Below are positions 1 through 6,848 of a DNA stretch of 13,180 bases, piece by piece. The notes under the pieces were generated by a model. It was not told where the DNA came from. It worked only from the letters and a program-made list of their open reading frames with translations, and did no database searches. How positions within the stretch are numbered: the first letter of the stretch is position 1; every line of letters begins with the position of its first letter. This DNA is from CAZPZZ01 sp964591245 (GTDB lineage: Bacteria > Acidobacteriota > Vicinamibacteria > Vicinamibacterales > UBA8438), in the NCBI GenBank assembly GCA_964591245.1, contig CAZPZZ010000117.1, positions 1-13,180 on the forward strand, written 5' to 3'. Made by a program: the position numbers and the translations under genes.

Positions 1-1
1 C

Positions 2-244
2 ATAGAGCTCACGACAAAGGAATTCGATCTCCTCTCATCGCTGGCCCGTCAAACTCCACACGTGGTATCTCGAGACACCCTGGCGCGGGAAGCGTGGAGT
101 GAAACGGCGAGAAGCACAACCCTGGATAACATTATCGATGTTCATATCTCACGGCTCAGGCGCAAGATCGACATGGAGCCAGAGGCCAAACTCATTCACA
201 CGGTACGGGGAGTGGGATTCGCACTGCGAGTGAACAACACATGA
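2..244 (+). CDS. Response regulator, OmpR/PhoB family, C-terminal part
   Basis: Only the last 80 residues are in the window; the gene starts upstream. They form the end of an OmpR-type winged-helix DNA-binding domain. Visible are the LTTKEFDLL segment that begins its helical core, the recognition-helix region with NIIDVHISRLRRKID, and the closing hairpin with the typical IHTVRGVGFAL. The receiver domain with its phosphorylated Asp is off the edge. The frame is open from base 2; the internal GTG at 62 is not the true start because conserved domain sequence lies before it. The stop overlaps the start of the sensor kinase as ATGA, so the two are translationally coupled partners. The regulated genes cannot be told from this sequence. 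Confidence 0.93.
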   Translation: MELTTKEFDLLSSLARQTPHVVSRDTLAREAWSETARSTTLDNIIDVHISRLRRKIDMEPEAKLIHTVRGVGFALRVNNT

Positions 245-1644
245 CCTCACACTGGATTCCGCATACGCTACGCGCACGGCTGACCACCTGGCATATGACC
301 GTGATCGTTATCGTGTTGAGCGTCTACATCGCGGTTGTGCTTCTGCTTGTAACCCGTAATCTGTCGGCAACCCTGGACGCACGTTTACGAAGCGACTTTC
401 GTTGGGCGGCCGAAATGGCCCAACAAACGCCAGACGGCACGCTGTCATGGTACGAAGGCGCTCCCTGGAGGACCGATAGCCCCTGGCTTCAGGTATGGAC
501 GCCGAACGGGGAGCTCGTCTACCGCACGGCCGTCGCCACCCGCCTTCCCGTGCCAGGCAGTAAAGCACTCGCGTTACAGGCAAACGGAAATATCCGCTCC
601 ATTCTCGCCAACCCGGCGCCATTTCGGATACTCACGGAAAGCGCGATCATTGTCGGCCAACCGCTTGTCATCCAAGTCGGACGGTCAGAAGCGACGATGC
701 GACTTGAAGTGCGTGAACTGGCGATGCTCCTACTACTTGGCCTCCCATTAGCCGTGCTGGTCGCTGGCGCAGGCGGCTATCTCCTCGCGCGGGAAGCGCT
801 CGCACCGTTGCAGGAAATGACAAAGCGCGCCCAGGCCGTCACCGCCACTCGGTTGGACGAACGGTTACCGATAGAAAACCCGCATGATGAACTCGGCCAA
901 CTTGCCCTCGTATTTAACGACACCTTGGGTCGACTGGAGTCTTCGTTCGAGCAAATGCGACGCTTTACCGCCAACGTATCCCACGAACTGCGCACACCGC
1001 TGACTGCCATTCGCAGCGTTGGCGAAGTCGGATTGCGCGAACATCACGACGCGACGTCGTATCAACATGTCATTGAAAGCATGCTCGAAGAAGCCGACCG
1101 GCTAACCCGTTTAGTCGACCGCCTGCTCCTCGTTTCCAGAACTGATAGCGGCGAACTACGACTCACGCTTGAGACGATTCACCTCGGCAAACTGGCTGAC
1201 GAAGTAGCCGCCCTTCTGAGCGTACTCGCCGAGGAAAAGCACCAAATCATGTTGGTCGAGCATGTGTCATCTCCGAAATGTCAGGGTGATCAGGTCACAC
1301 TTCGACAAGCCGTGATCAACCTAGTCGACAACGCGATCCGGTACACACCCTCGGGCGGGACCATTCGAGTACGGATCTCCGAGTCAACCGCCCACGCCAT
1401 GCTCGAAGTATGTGATACAGGTTCCGGCATTCCTGAGAACGACCGACTCCGAGTGTTCGATCGTCTGTACCGAGGTGCGCACGGCGTCGATGCGACCGGC
1501 AGTGGCCTGGGTCTGTCCATCGCACGATGGGCCGTTGAAGCGAATCACGGGAAGCTCACCTACGAATGCCTCCACGGACAGGGCAGCGTGTTTCGGATCA
1601 ACTTACCACTCGAATCATCCCCGACGAGCAGCGTGACAGCGTGA
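241..1644 (+). CDS. Two-component sensor histidine kinase, HAMP type
   Basis: 467-residue inner-membrane sensor kinase, cognate partner of the overlapping response regulator. Order seen: short cytoplasmic N-terminus, transmembrane segment about 19-38, a sensor domain of about 120 residues outside the membrane, second transmembrane segment about 160-183, HAMP linker about 184-236, then the phosphoacceptor helix with VSHELRTPL (His248), and the ATPase domain with N-box NLVDNAIRYTP (360-370), G1 box DTGSGIP (392-398) and G2 box GSGLGLS (420-426). All catalytic boxes are intact. The overall build resembles the CusS/heavy-metal kinase group, but I see no metal-binding motif in the sensor domain, so the signal is unknown. 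It ends 33 bp before the convergent B12 operon. Confidence 0.95.
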   Translation: MTSHWIPHTLRARLTTWHMTVIVIVLSVYIAVVLLLVTRNLSATLDARLRSDFRWAAEMAQQTPDGTLSWYEGAPWRTDSPWLQVWTPNGELVYRTAVATRLPVPGSKALALQANGNIRSILANPAPFRILTESAIIVGQPLVIQVGRSEATMRLEVRELAMLLLLGLPLAVLVAGAGGYLLAREALAPLQEMTKRAQAVTATRLDERLPIENPHDELGQLALVFNDTLGRLESSFEQMRRFTANVSHELRTPLTAIRSVGEVGLREHHDATSYQHVIESMLEEADRLTRLVDRLLLVSRTDSGELRLTLETIHLGKLADEVAALLSVLAEEKHQIMLVEHVSSPKCQGDQVTLRQAVINLVDNAIRYTPSGGTIRVRISESTAHAMLEVCDTGSGIPENDRLRVFDRLYRGAHGVDATGSGLGLSIARWAVEANHGKLTYECLHGQGSVFRINLPLESSPTSSVTA

Positions 1645-1677
1645 TTACCGTCCAGACGCTCTTACTCCCCCGCCCGG

Positions 1678-2541
1678 CTACTGAAACACATCAGGGTGCA
1701 ACGCGCGAGCCATCTCAACAGCAGCGTCGGCGATGCGCGGTCCGGGTTGAACAAAGTGATTTCCCAACAACAGGTATACACGTCGACCTCGGACGGCTGG
1801 CACCGACGGAAGCCGGGTCCAAACGGCGACCTCAGACGCCTGGGTGGCCGCCGTCATGCGGTCGTCGTAGGTGAGTTCGAGAATCACCTCCGGCGCAGCC
1901 GCCAGGATTGCCTCTGACGTGAGTTGCACCGATTCGCGAGCCACGTTGGCAAAAACGTTTCGACCTCCCGCTGCTTCGAGCAGATCGTGGAGAAAGCCAG
2001 TCCCGCCGCTGGCGTAGATATTCCGCAATGACCCCGGCTCACGCCCGAAGACGAGCAAGACACGAGGTCTAGGTCGACCAGCCGTCTGCTTCCGAAGCAT
2101 CGTCAAACGCGACTCGAGATTACGTACGAGCGTATCCCCAGCCCTTGACCGCCCCACTCGTACGGCTAGATCTCGCAGTGTGGCCAACGTCTCGGTGAGC
2201 CCACCATGGGCATACGGGAACACGTCGATCCCGGCACGGACCAATTGTGATTGTTGGTCGGTCTGACTACCGTAGAGCACAACCAGGTCCGGACGTAGGG
2301 CGAAAATCCGTTCCAGGTCCGGATCGAGTAACCCGCCGACACGAGGTCGTGACGCCACTTCCGGAGGAGTGGTGTCGAATGTACCAACACCGACAACCTG
2401 GGCGCCGGCCCCCACCGCGAACAGCGCCTCGGTCAGGGCCGGAACGATGGATACGATGCGAGCAGACCGTTCCTGAGCCACGACTGAAGCGACGACACAC
2501 ACGACGAACAGCGTGACGACCGTTGCACGTTGAGCACTCAT
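1678..2541 (-). CDS. btuF: Periplasmic cobalamin-binding protein of ABC importer (BtuF-like)
   Basis: 287-residue substrate-binding protein of the helical-backbone metal-chelate family (BtuF/FecB/FhuD). It has a Sec signal peptide (hydrophobic stretch about 7-21, likely cleaved near Val-Ala-Gln 21-23); there is no convincing lipobox. The mature N-terminus RIVSIVPALTEALFAVG is the typical family opening, followed by GLLDPDLERIFALRPDLVV and later TGFLHDLLEAAGGRNVF. I chose the ATG at 2541 because it overlaps the permease stop as ATGA and directly precedes a good signal peptide; a GTG at 2562 would add seven residues. The family also carries iron chelates; B12 is assigned from the riboswitch heading the operon. 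It is the last gene of the operon. Confidence 0.88.
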   Translation of the reverse strand: MSAQRATVVTLFVVCVVASVVAQERSARIVSIVPALTEALFAVGAGAQVVGVGTFDTTPPEVASRPRVGGLLDPDLERIFALRPDLVVLYGSQTDQQSQLVRAGIDVFPYAHGGLTETLATLRDLAVRVGRSRAGDTLVRNLESRLTMLRKQTAGRPRPRVLLVFGREPGSLRNIYASGGTGFLHDLLEAAGGRNVFANVARESVQLTSEAILAAAPEVILELTYDDRMTAATQASEVAVWTRLPSVPAVRGRRVYLLLGNHFVQPGPRIADAAVEMARALHPDVFQ

Positions 2542-3476
2542 CGATGTCTTACCAGGAGCCACAGGAAAAAGGGCCCTCCAAGCATGGCCGTAATGACCCC
2601 TACCGGAAGTTCCATGGGAGAGAGTAGCGTGCGAGCACCCACGTCACAGCATACGAGAAATGCAGCGCCAGCCCCCGCCGAGGCAGGCAGAACCAACCGG
2701 TGATCAGCACCCACGAGCAGGCGGACCATATGCGGGATGATGATGCCCACAAAACCGATAGGACCACCGACAGCCACGGCAGCGCCCGTAGCCAAGGACG
2801 AACTCAGGAAGGCCAGGCGCTGTGTGCGCAACACGTCGAGTCCTCGCGCAGCCGCGCTGTCTGTGCCCAGCGTCAACAAGTTCAGTGGCCGCGCGAGCCG
2901 TATGAACACAGCGAACGCGAACGTTACCGGCGCCAAGGCCCACATCAATGGGCCATAGCCGCCTACATCCAAATTCCCCATCACCCATCTCACCGATTGG
3001 AGTGTCTGGGCAGGATCGGCCAAATACTGAACGAAGAGAATGATGGCCGAGAACAGAGAATTGAGTGTCACTCCCGCGAGCAGCAAGATCAGTGTCGATA
3101 ATCCTTGCCTCCGGATCGTCGCGAGAGCGTAGACAACAGCCACCGCTCCCCCGGCCCCGGCAAAACTTGCGGCCGGGACCGCCAGGCCACCAAGAAGTCC
3201 AACCGGAAGCCCCAGGGTGATGACCAACATCGCGCCAAGTGAGGCGCCTGCAGACACCCCAAGCGTGAAGGGTGTTGCCAGGGGGTTCCGCAGGAGCGCC
3301 TGTAACACCGTTCCAGCCGCTCCCAAGGACGCACCCACAAGGGCTCCGGCCAATGCACGGGGAAGGCGGGCAATGAAAAAGATCTGCGCGTCAACATTGT
3401 CGGCAAACGGAATCGACGTATCGAAGACGCGAGACAAACTGATCGTTGTGGGTCCAACGAGCGGCGCCACCAAACA
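2538..3476 (-). CDS. btuC: FecCD/BtuC-type ABC permease, N-terminus lost in assembly gap
   Basis: The visible 312 residues are the membrane subunit of a B12/iron-chelate importer. Typical FecCD sequence is present: RLPRALAGALVGASLG, then LLRNPLATPFTLGVSAGA, the WVMGNL segment, GPIGFVGIIIPHMVRLL (the cytoplasmic coupling region that contacts the ATPase) and the final ELPVGVITAMLGGPFFLWLL. Family members are about 330-350 residues, so some 20-40 residues including the first transmembrane helix and the start codon lie in the run of N. The frame reads through the N into the ATPase gene, but only because of the placeholder length; a real fusion is not supported. Its stop overlaps the btuF start. 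Confidence 0.9.
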   Translation of the reverse strand, partial: CLVAPLVGPTTISLSRVFDTSIPFADNVDAQIFFIARLPRALAGALVGASLGAAGTVLQALLRNPLATPFTLGVSAGASLGAMLVITLGLPVGLLGGLAVPAASFAGAGGAVAVVYALATIRRQGLSTLILLLAGVTLNSLFSAIILFVQYLADPAQTLQSVRWVMGNLDVGGYGPLMWALAPVTFAFAVFIRLARPLNLLTLGTDSAAARGLDVLRTQRLAFLSSSLATGAAVAVGGPIGFVGIIIPHMVRLLVGADHRLVLPASAGAGAAFLVCCDVGARTLLSPMELPVGVITAMLGGPFFLWLLVRHR

Positions 3477-3576
3477 NNNNNNNNNNNNNNNNNNNNNNNN
3501 NNNNNNNNNNNNNNNNNNNNNNNNNNNNNNNNNNNNNNNNNNNNNNNNNNNNNNNNNNNNNNNNNNNNNNNNNNNN
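3477..3576. other. Assembly gap of 100 N
   Basis: A run of exactly 100 N, which is the usual placeholder for a scaffold gap of unknown length. It covers the end of the ATPase gene and the start of the permease gene. Its true length is unknown, so reading frame continuity across it carries no meaning. Confidence 0.97.
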
Positions 3577-4286
3577 ACGTCATCGGTTTGCCCCGCAGCG
3601 ACAATACATCCATCCCGAAGCAATACCAGCTCGCGACACAGCCGAGCTGCGAAATTGAGATCGTGGGTAGAGACAACAACCGTCGTGTTTTGGGTGTGGT
3701 TCAGTTGGGTCAGAAGGTCTGCCGTCGCCAGCTGGTACCTCAGATCGAGCGAGGACGTCGGTTCATCAAGTAACAGGACCCGCGTCATGGCAGACGTTCC
3801 CGCAGACGTCGGTTCGGGATCGAATTGAGCCAACGCACTGGCCATCGTAACCCGCTGTTTCTCCCCACCACTCAACGCCCGAAAGGTCCGTGATTCCAAG
3901 AACGCTGTACCGGTTGCCGCGAGCATCTCCCGTGCAATCACGAGGTCGCCAGGTCCCTCCTCCTCAAAAACCTGGAGATGGGGATAACGTCCCATCAGGA
4001 CGACCTCGAGCACCGAGTAATCGAAGGCGAGTTCTGCCTCCTGAGGAACGACCGCCAGACGGCGCGCCAGCGCCGTCCGAGCCATGCCGGCCACATCCAC
4101 CCCGTCCAGCGAGACGCGGCCCCGCGCAGGGGTTAACAACCCAGCCAGCAGCTTCAACAACGTCGTCTTTCCCGATCCGTTGGGACCCAAGATGCCGAGA
4201 AGTCCGCCTGAAGGCACCCGGAGGTCTACGCCGCGCAACACGGCCTGCTGTCCGTAATCGAAGACCAGTGAGTCAGCCCGCAACAT
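3577..4286 (-). CDS. btuD: ABC importer ATPase (BtuD/FecE-like), C-terminus lost in gap
   Basis: 236 residues of the nucleotide-binding subunit are visible. Motifs in order: Walker A GPNGSGKT (34-41), Q-loop Gln82 in VVPQE, signature LSGGE (138-142), Walker B VLLLDEP (170-176) with catalytic Glu175, and H-loop His208 in STHDLN. All are intact. The C-terminal 15-30 residues expected for the family fall in the N run. Between the signature helix and Walker B there is an extra piece of roughly a dozen residues (EPTSAGTSAMTR) where relatives have a short AQxPxxLLLDEP link. ATG 4286 is preferred because family sequence begins there; the frame also opens at a GTG at 4355, in leader sequence. First gene of the operon, behind the riboswitch. 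Confidence 0.92.
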
Positions 4287-4341
4287 AGCTGGACCCAACA
4301 CGTGCACTCTGGAAGAAACCAATGAAGAGCATGAAGATCCT

Positions 4342-4363
4342 TTCGGCGTACCCACGCGCCGAA
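4342..4363 (-). promoter_or_regulatory. Hairpin in btu leader, candidate riboswitch expression platform
   Basis: On the - strand TTCGGCG and CGCCGAA form a perfect 7-bp stem around an 8-base loop, between the riboswitch aptamer and the ATPase start. The sequence just after is moderately U-rich (ATCTTCATGCTCTTC) but has no clean U-run, so an intrinsic terminator is possible and not proven. The distance to the ATPase ATG is about 55 bases, too far to hide its ribosome binding site directly. Confidence 0.35.
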
Positions 4364-4399
4364 CCCGTCGAGGTCGATACGGACGAGCAACAAGGGCGT

Positions 4400-4590
4400 T
4401 ACCCGATGGCCAGGTCTCCTGACTCGCGGATCTTCACGAATCGACGACGCCTTCCCGCGCCTGAGCACAGTGGCGGGCACCATCGCAGGGACAAACCCCG
4501 TGGCGCCGACACGCCGATCCACTCCCCGCTTACAGTGGCGGGACCGTGTGGGCCTTGCACCCACTTCCCTTGGCCACGGGGCTCGAGCAG
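4400..4590 (-). ncRNA. Cobalamin (B12) riboswitch aptamer
   Basis: Read on the - strand, this has the full order of conserved cobalamin-aptamer elements: AAGGGAAGTGGGTGCAAGGC (4552-4571), the B12 box CCCGCCACTGTAAGCGGGG (4524-4542), the second CCCGCCACTGT copy (4467-4477), GGGAAGGC (4449-4456) and the 3' element GAGTCAGGAGACCTGGCC (4408-4425). These match the cobalamin riboswitch consensus (Rfam family RF00174) closely; outer boundaries are approximate. It leads the btuD-btuC-btuF operon, whose ATPase starts about 115 bases downstream. By established behaviour of the class, binding of adenosylcobalamin or a related corrinoid should reduce expression of the importer. The intact riboswitch is the strongest evidence that the importer carries B12 and not iron chelates. 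Confidence 0.95.
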
Positions 4591-4608
4591 GGGCATTCCC
4601 CACTCGAG
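4582..4608 (-). repeat. Inverted repeat at 5' end of btu leader
   Basis: CTCGAG at 4582-4587 and again at 4603-4608 flank GGGG/CCCC, giving a possible stem of 6+4 bp around CATT with small internal asymmetry. It lies between the predicted start of transcription and the aptamer core. It may be an outer helix of the leader RNA or an operator; the sequence does not decide. Confidence 0.45.
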
Positions 4609-4613
4609 CGCGG

Positions 4614-4622
4614 AGTATAGCA
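4614..4622 (-). promoter_or_regulatory. Extended -10 promoter for btu operon
   Basis: On the - strand the sequence TGC-TATACT is an extended -10 element (TGn followed by a hexamer with 5 of 6 matches to TATAAT). A -35 hexamer at standard spacing is poor (TCAAGT at 17 bp), as expected for an extended -10 promoter. Transcription would begin near 4607, just ahead of the riboswitch. Confidence 0.55.
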
Positions 4623-4802
4623 CGCGGATTCTCGACACTTGACGAGGCGTCATCAGCCACCGGCCAAGAACCCTTTCCTTTGAATCCAGGCAGTTCGGGC
4701 GACCATGCTCCACCCATGACAGTTGACCCGAGCATGGACCATTCAGCAGAAAGCGACGGCAGCGACCAGCCGGAATGTGGCCGCCGCCCTCCTCTCACAA
4801 AG

Positions 4803-4832
4803 TTGCCGCGAGCGCCTACTCCGACATACGAT
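4803..4832 (+). promoter_or_regulatory. Weak candidate promoter for mqnE
   Basis: TTGCCG (4803-4808) and TACGAT (4827-4832) with an 18-bp spacer resemble a sigma-70 promoter, each hexamer matching about 4 of 6. Transcription would start near 4840, compatible with the mqnE start at 4947. The rest of 4623-4946 holds nothing else I can name. Confidence 0.3.
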
Positions 4833-4946
4833 AGATATTTTGGGGTCAGCTCTGATCGCGTCATGGGCGCGCTTGAGACGCCCCCACCAACGCTGAAACC
4901 ACCCAAATCGATATTCGCCTTGTGGGTGCAACAGCACGACTGTCCG

Positions 4947-6041
4947 ATGCAGACACGAATCGCCAGAAGTGGGCTTCTCGATATCGCCGAGAAACTCGAC
5001 GCCGGAGTGCGTCTCGGCATGGCCGATGGAATCCGGCTCTTCGAATGTCCCGATCTCCTTGCGGTCGGCTGGCTGGCCAACCGGGAGCGAGAGAAGCGTC
5101 ATGGCGGACAAACTTTCTACAATTACAACATCCGGATCGAGGCGACGAACGTCTGCGTTGCGAGTTGCCTCTTCTGTGCGTTCGCCCGGCTGCAACCCGG
5201 AGATGATGGCGCGTACACCTTGAGTCTCGAACAGGTGTGGGACAAGCTCCGAGACCGGCAGGATCAGCCCCTGACCGAGGTCCACGTCGTGAACGGCCTA
5301 CACCCCGACCTGCCGTTCGACTACTACCTGGAGCTGTTGCGCGGATTGAAGCAGATTCGTCCTGACGTACACCTTAAATGCTTCACAGCCGTCGAGATCG
5401 CGTTCTTCTCGGATCTCTACGACAAGAGTGACGAAGAGGTGTTGCGCGAGCTGATGGTTGCCGGGCTTGACTCATTGCCAGGCGGCGGCGCCGAGATCTT
5501 CGCCGAACGCGTACGACGCAAGATTTCTCATGACAAATGTGGGACCGAACGGTATCTCGACATTCACCGTACCGCTCATCGACTTGGTATGCGCTCCAAC
5601 GTGACCATGCTCTATGGCCATATCGAGACGCATGAAGATCGGGTCGACCACATGTTACGCGCCAGGACCCTGCAGGACGACACCAGCGGCTTTCAGGCAT
5701 TCATTCCACTGGCATTCCACCCCGACAACAACCAGATGCGTAAACTACCGGCACCGACCGCCGCTGATACCCTCCGCGTCCACGCCGTAGCCCGACTCAT
5801 GCTCGATAATGTGCAACATATCAAAGCCTTTTGGATTGCTACCGGAATCGATACCGCGCAAACGGCTCTCTGGTTCGGTGTCGACGACCTCGACGGGACG
5901 GTACAAGAGGAACAGATTTATCATATGGCTGGTGCGCGTACACCAGAAGCCATGACCACAGACGACATCAGCCATCTGATTCGCATCGCCGGCCGCGATC
6001 CGGTCGAGCGAGACACACTCTACAACGTTGTATCCGCCTAA
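4947..6041 (+). CDS. mqnE: Aminofutalosine synthase MqnE (radical SAM)
   Basis: 364-residue radical SAM enzyme of the futalosine pathway to menaquinone. MqnE joins the product of MqnA (3-[(1-carboxyvinyl)oxy]benzoate) to S-adenosylmethionine, giving 6-amino-6-deoxyfutalosine. The CxxxCxxC cluster motif is CVASCLFC (Cys70, 74, 77). MqnE-type blocks follow: VNGLHPDLPFDYYLELL, KCFTAVEIAFFSDL, GGGAEIFAERVRRKI and IPLAFHPDNNQM. MqnC, CofG and CofH are relatives, but the VEIAFF and IPLAFHPDNN blocks favour MqnE. The frame is open back to 4470, across the antisense of the riboswitch; ATG 4947 was chosen because family sequence starts there and the length fits. ATG 4864 would add 27 residues. No clear Shine-Dalgarno is seen at either. 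Divergent from the btu operon. Confidence 0.9.
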   Translation: MQTRIARSGLLDIAEKLDAGVRLGMADGIRLFECPDLLAVGWLANREREKRHGGQTFYNYNIRIEATNVCVASCLFCAFARLQPGDDGAYTLSLEQVWDKLRDRQDQPLTEVHVVNGLHPDLPFDYYLELLRGLKQIRPDVHLKCFTAVEIAFFSDLYDKSDEEVLRELMVAGLDSLPGGGAEIFAERVRRKISHDKCGTERYLDIHRTAHRLGMRSNVTMLYGHIETHEDRVDHMLRARTLQDDTSGFQAFIPLAFHPDNNQMRKLPAPTAADTLRVHAVARLMLDNVQHIKAFWIATGIDTAQTALWFGVDDLDGTVQEEQIYHMAGARTPEAMTTDDISHLIRIAGRDPVERDTLYNVVSA

Positions 6042-6089
6042 CGGATCCTGACAACCTCGTCCACCTCACTTCGTGAAGGAGAATTTTGC

Positions 6090-6689
6090 ATGGCACACGA
6101 GTGTCCCAATTTGCCTTACAGTTTCGACGCCCTTGCCCCGCACATCGATCAGCAGACAATGCAGATCCATCATGGCAAACACCACGCGACGTACGTGGCG
6201 AAGCTGAACAGCGCGCTCGAGGCGCATCCGGACCTGCAGGGCAAGAGTGTCGAAGAGTTGATCGGAAATATCGATGCACTACCGGACGGGATTCGTACTG
6301 CCGTACGTAACAATGGCGGCGGACATGCGAACCACACGCTCTTCTGGCAGGTCATGGCACCGAATGCGGGTGGAACGCCGACCGGAGCAATCGCCGACGC
6401 GATCAACGGGACGTTCAACAGCTTTGACACGTTCAAGGAGCAGTTCGCGGCCGCCGCAATTGGCAGGTTCGGCAGCGGCTGGGCCTGGCTCGTAAAGGAC
6501 GGCAGTGCCCTGTCCATAGAGAGTTCGCCAAACCAAGACACCCCGCTAATGGATGGGAAAACGCCACTCCTCGGCCTCGACGTATGGGAGCACGCATACT
6601 ATCTGAACTATCAGAACCGTCGTCCAGACTACATCGCAGCCTGGTGGAACGTCGTGAATTGGGCGGAAGTGAATCGCCGCCTAGGCTAG
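6090..6689 (+). CDS. sodA: Superoxide dismutase, Mn type
   Basis: 199-residue cytosolic enzyme of the Fe/Mn superoxide dismutase family, which converts superoxide to peroxide and oxygen. Metal ligands are visible: His27 in IHHGKHH, His82 in GGGHANH, Asp164 and His168 in DVWEHAYYL. The GGGHANH block and Gln149 in NQDTPLM are the pattern of Mn enzymes; Fe enzymes usually carry the second-sphere Gln at the other position. There is no signal peptide. ATG 6090 has a good ribosome binding site, AAGGAG at 6076-6081 with 8 bases of spacing. It follows mqnE by 48 bp with no obvious terminator, so co-transcription is possible. Length is normal for the family. Confidence 0.97.
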   Translation: MAHECPNLPYSFDALAPHIDQQTMQIHHGKHHATYVAKLNSALEAHPDLQGKSVEELIGNIDALPDGIRTAVRNNGGGHANHTLFWQVMAPNAGGTPTGAIADAINGTFNSFDTFKEQFAAAAIGRFGSGWAWLVKDGSALSIESSPNQDTPLMDGKTPLLGLDVWEHAYYLNYQNRRPDYIAAWWNVVNWAEVNRRLG

Positions 6690-6716
6690 TCGAAGACCAC
6701 GCTCCTTTGGAGGGAC

Positions 6717-6848
6717 ATGACCACTTTCGGTCGACAGTCCTTTACTCGTGTGCGAGGGCCGGCATCGCGTCCAGGTAGGTACCCGATGTGGCCCTCGCTA
6801 TTTCTGCATTTGGCCGCTGACGCTACGCGTCAAGCCCCATGTTCATGA
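6717..6848 (+). CDS. Possible 43-residue leader ORF before membrane protein
   Basis: A short frame starts at ATG 6717 behind GGAGGG (6709-6714, spacing rather short) and ends with TGA at 6846-6848, which overlaps a second in-frame ATG of the following membrane-protein gene (6845) as ATGA. The peptide has no recognisable domain and the hairpin at 6752-6798 lies inside it. It could be a translated leader that couples translation of the next gene, or chance. Confidence 0.2.
   Translation: MTTFGRQSFTRVRGPASRPGRYPMWPSLFLHLAADATRQAPCS
6752..6812 (+). terminator. Strong hairpin after sodA, terminator or attenuator candidate
   Basis: GCGAGGGCC (6752-6760) and GGCCCTCGC (6790-6798) pair perfectly over 9 bp; after one bulged G, GCATCG (6762-6767) and CGATGT (6784-6789) extend the stem by 6 bp, one of them a G-U pair. 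The loop is 16 bases. It is followed by TATTTCTGCATTT, which is T-rich but interrupted. It sits 62 bases after sodA and about 40 before the membrane-protein gene, so it may end the sodA transcript or attenuate read-through. Confidence 0.5.

Noticed and set aside
308..622. 104-residue - strand frame inside the sensor kinase gene
   Set aside because: Shadow of a well-supported gene, with no recognisable domain.
1645..1677. Possible bidirectional terminator between the sensor kinase and btuF
   Set aside because: Only weak five-base complementarity is found near here and no T-run on either strand.
2538..4355. Single 605-residue ATPase-permease fusion protein
   Set aside because: Continuity depends on a 100-N placeholder that is in frame by chance; each side is a standard separate subunit.
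4467..4542. Two copies of CCCGCCACTGT about 65 bp apart as a repeat or operator pair
   Set aside because: Both are normal conserved parts of the cobalamin riboswitch aptamer.
4470..4946. Long N-terminal extension of MqnE
   Set aside because: It runs through the antisense of the riboswitch and has no domain character; MqnE family sequence starts at 4947.
4226..5080. 284-residue frame on the - strand across the riboswitch and mqnE start
   Set aside because: It overlaps a structured RNA, the ATPase start and mqnE, and its translation looks like no protein family.
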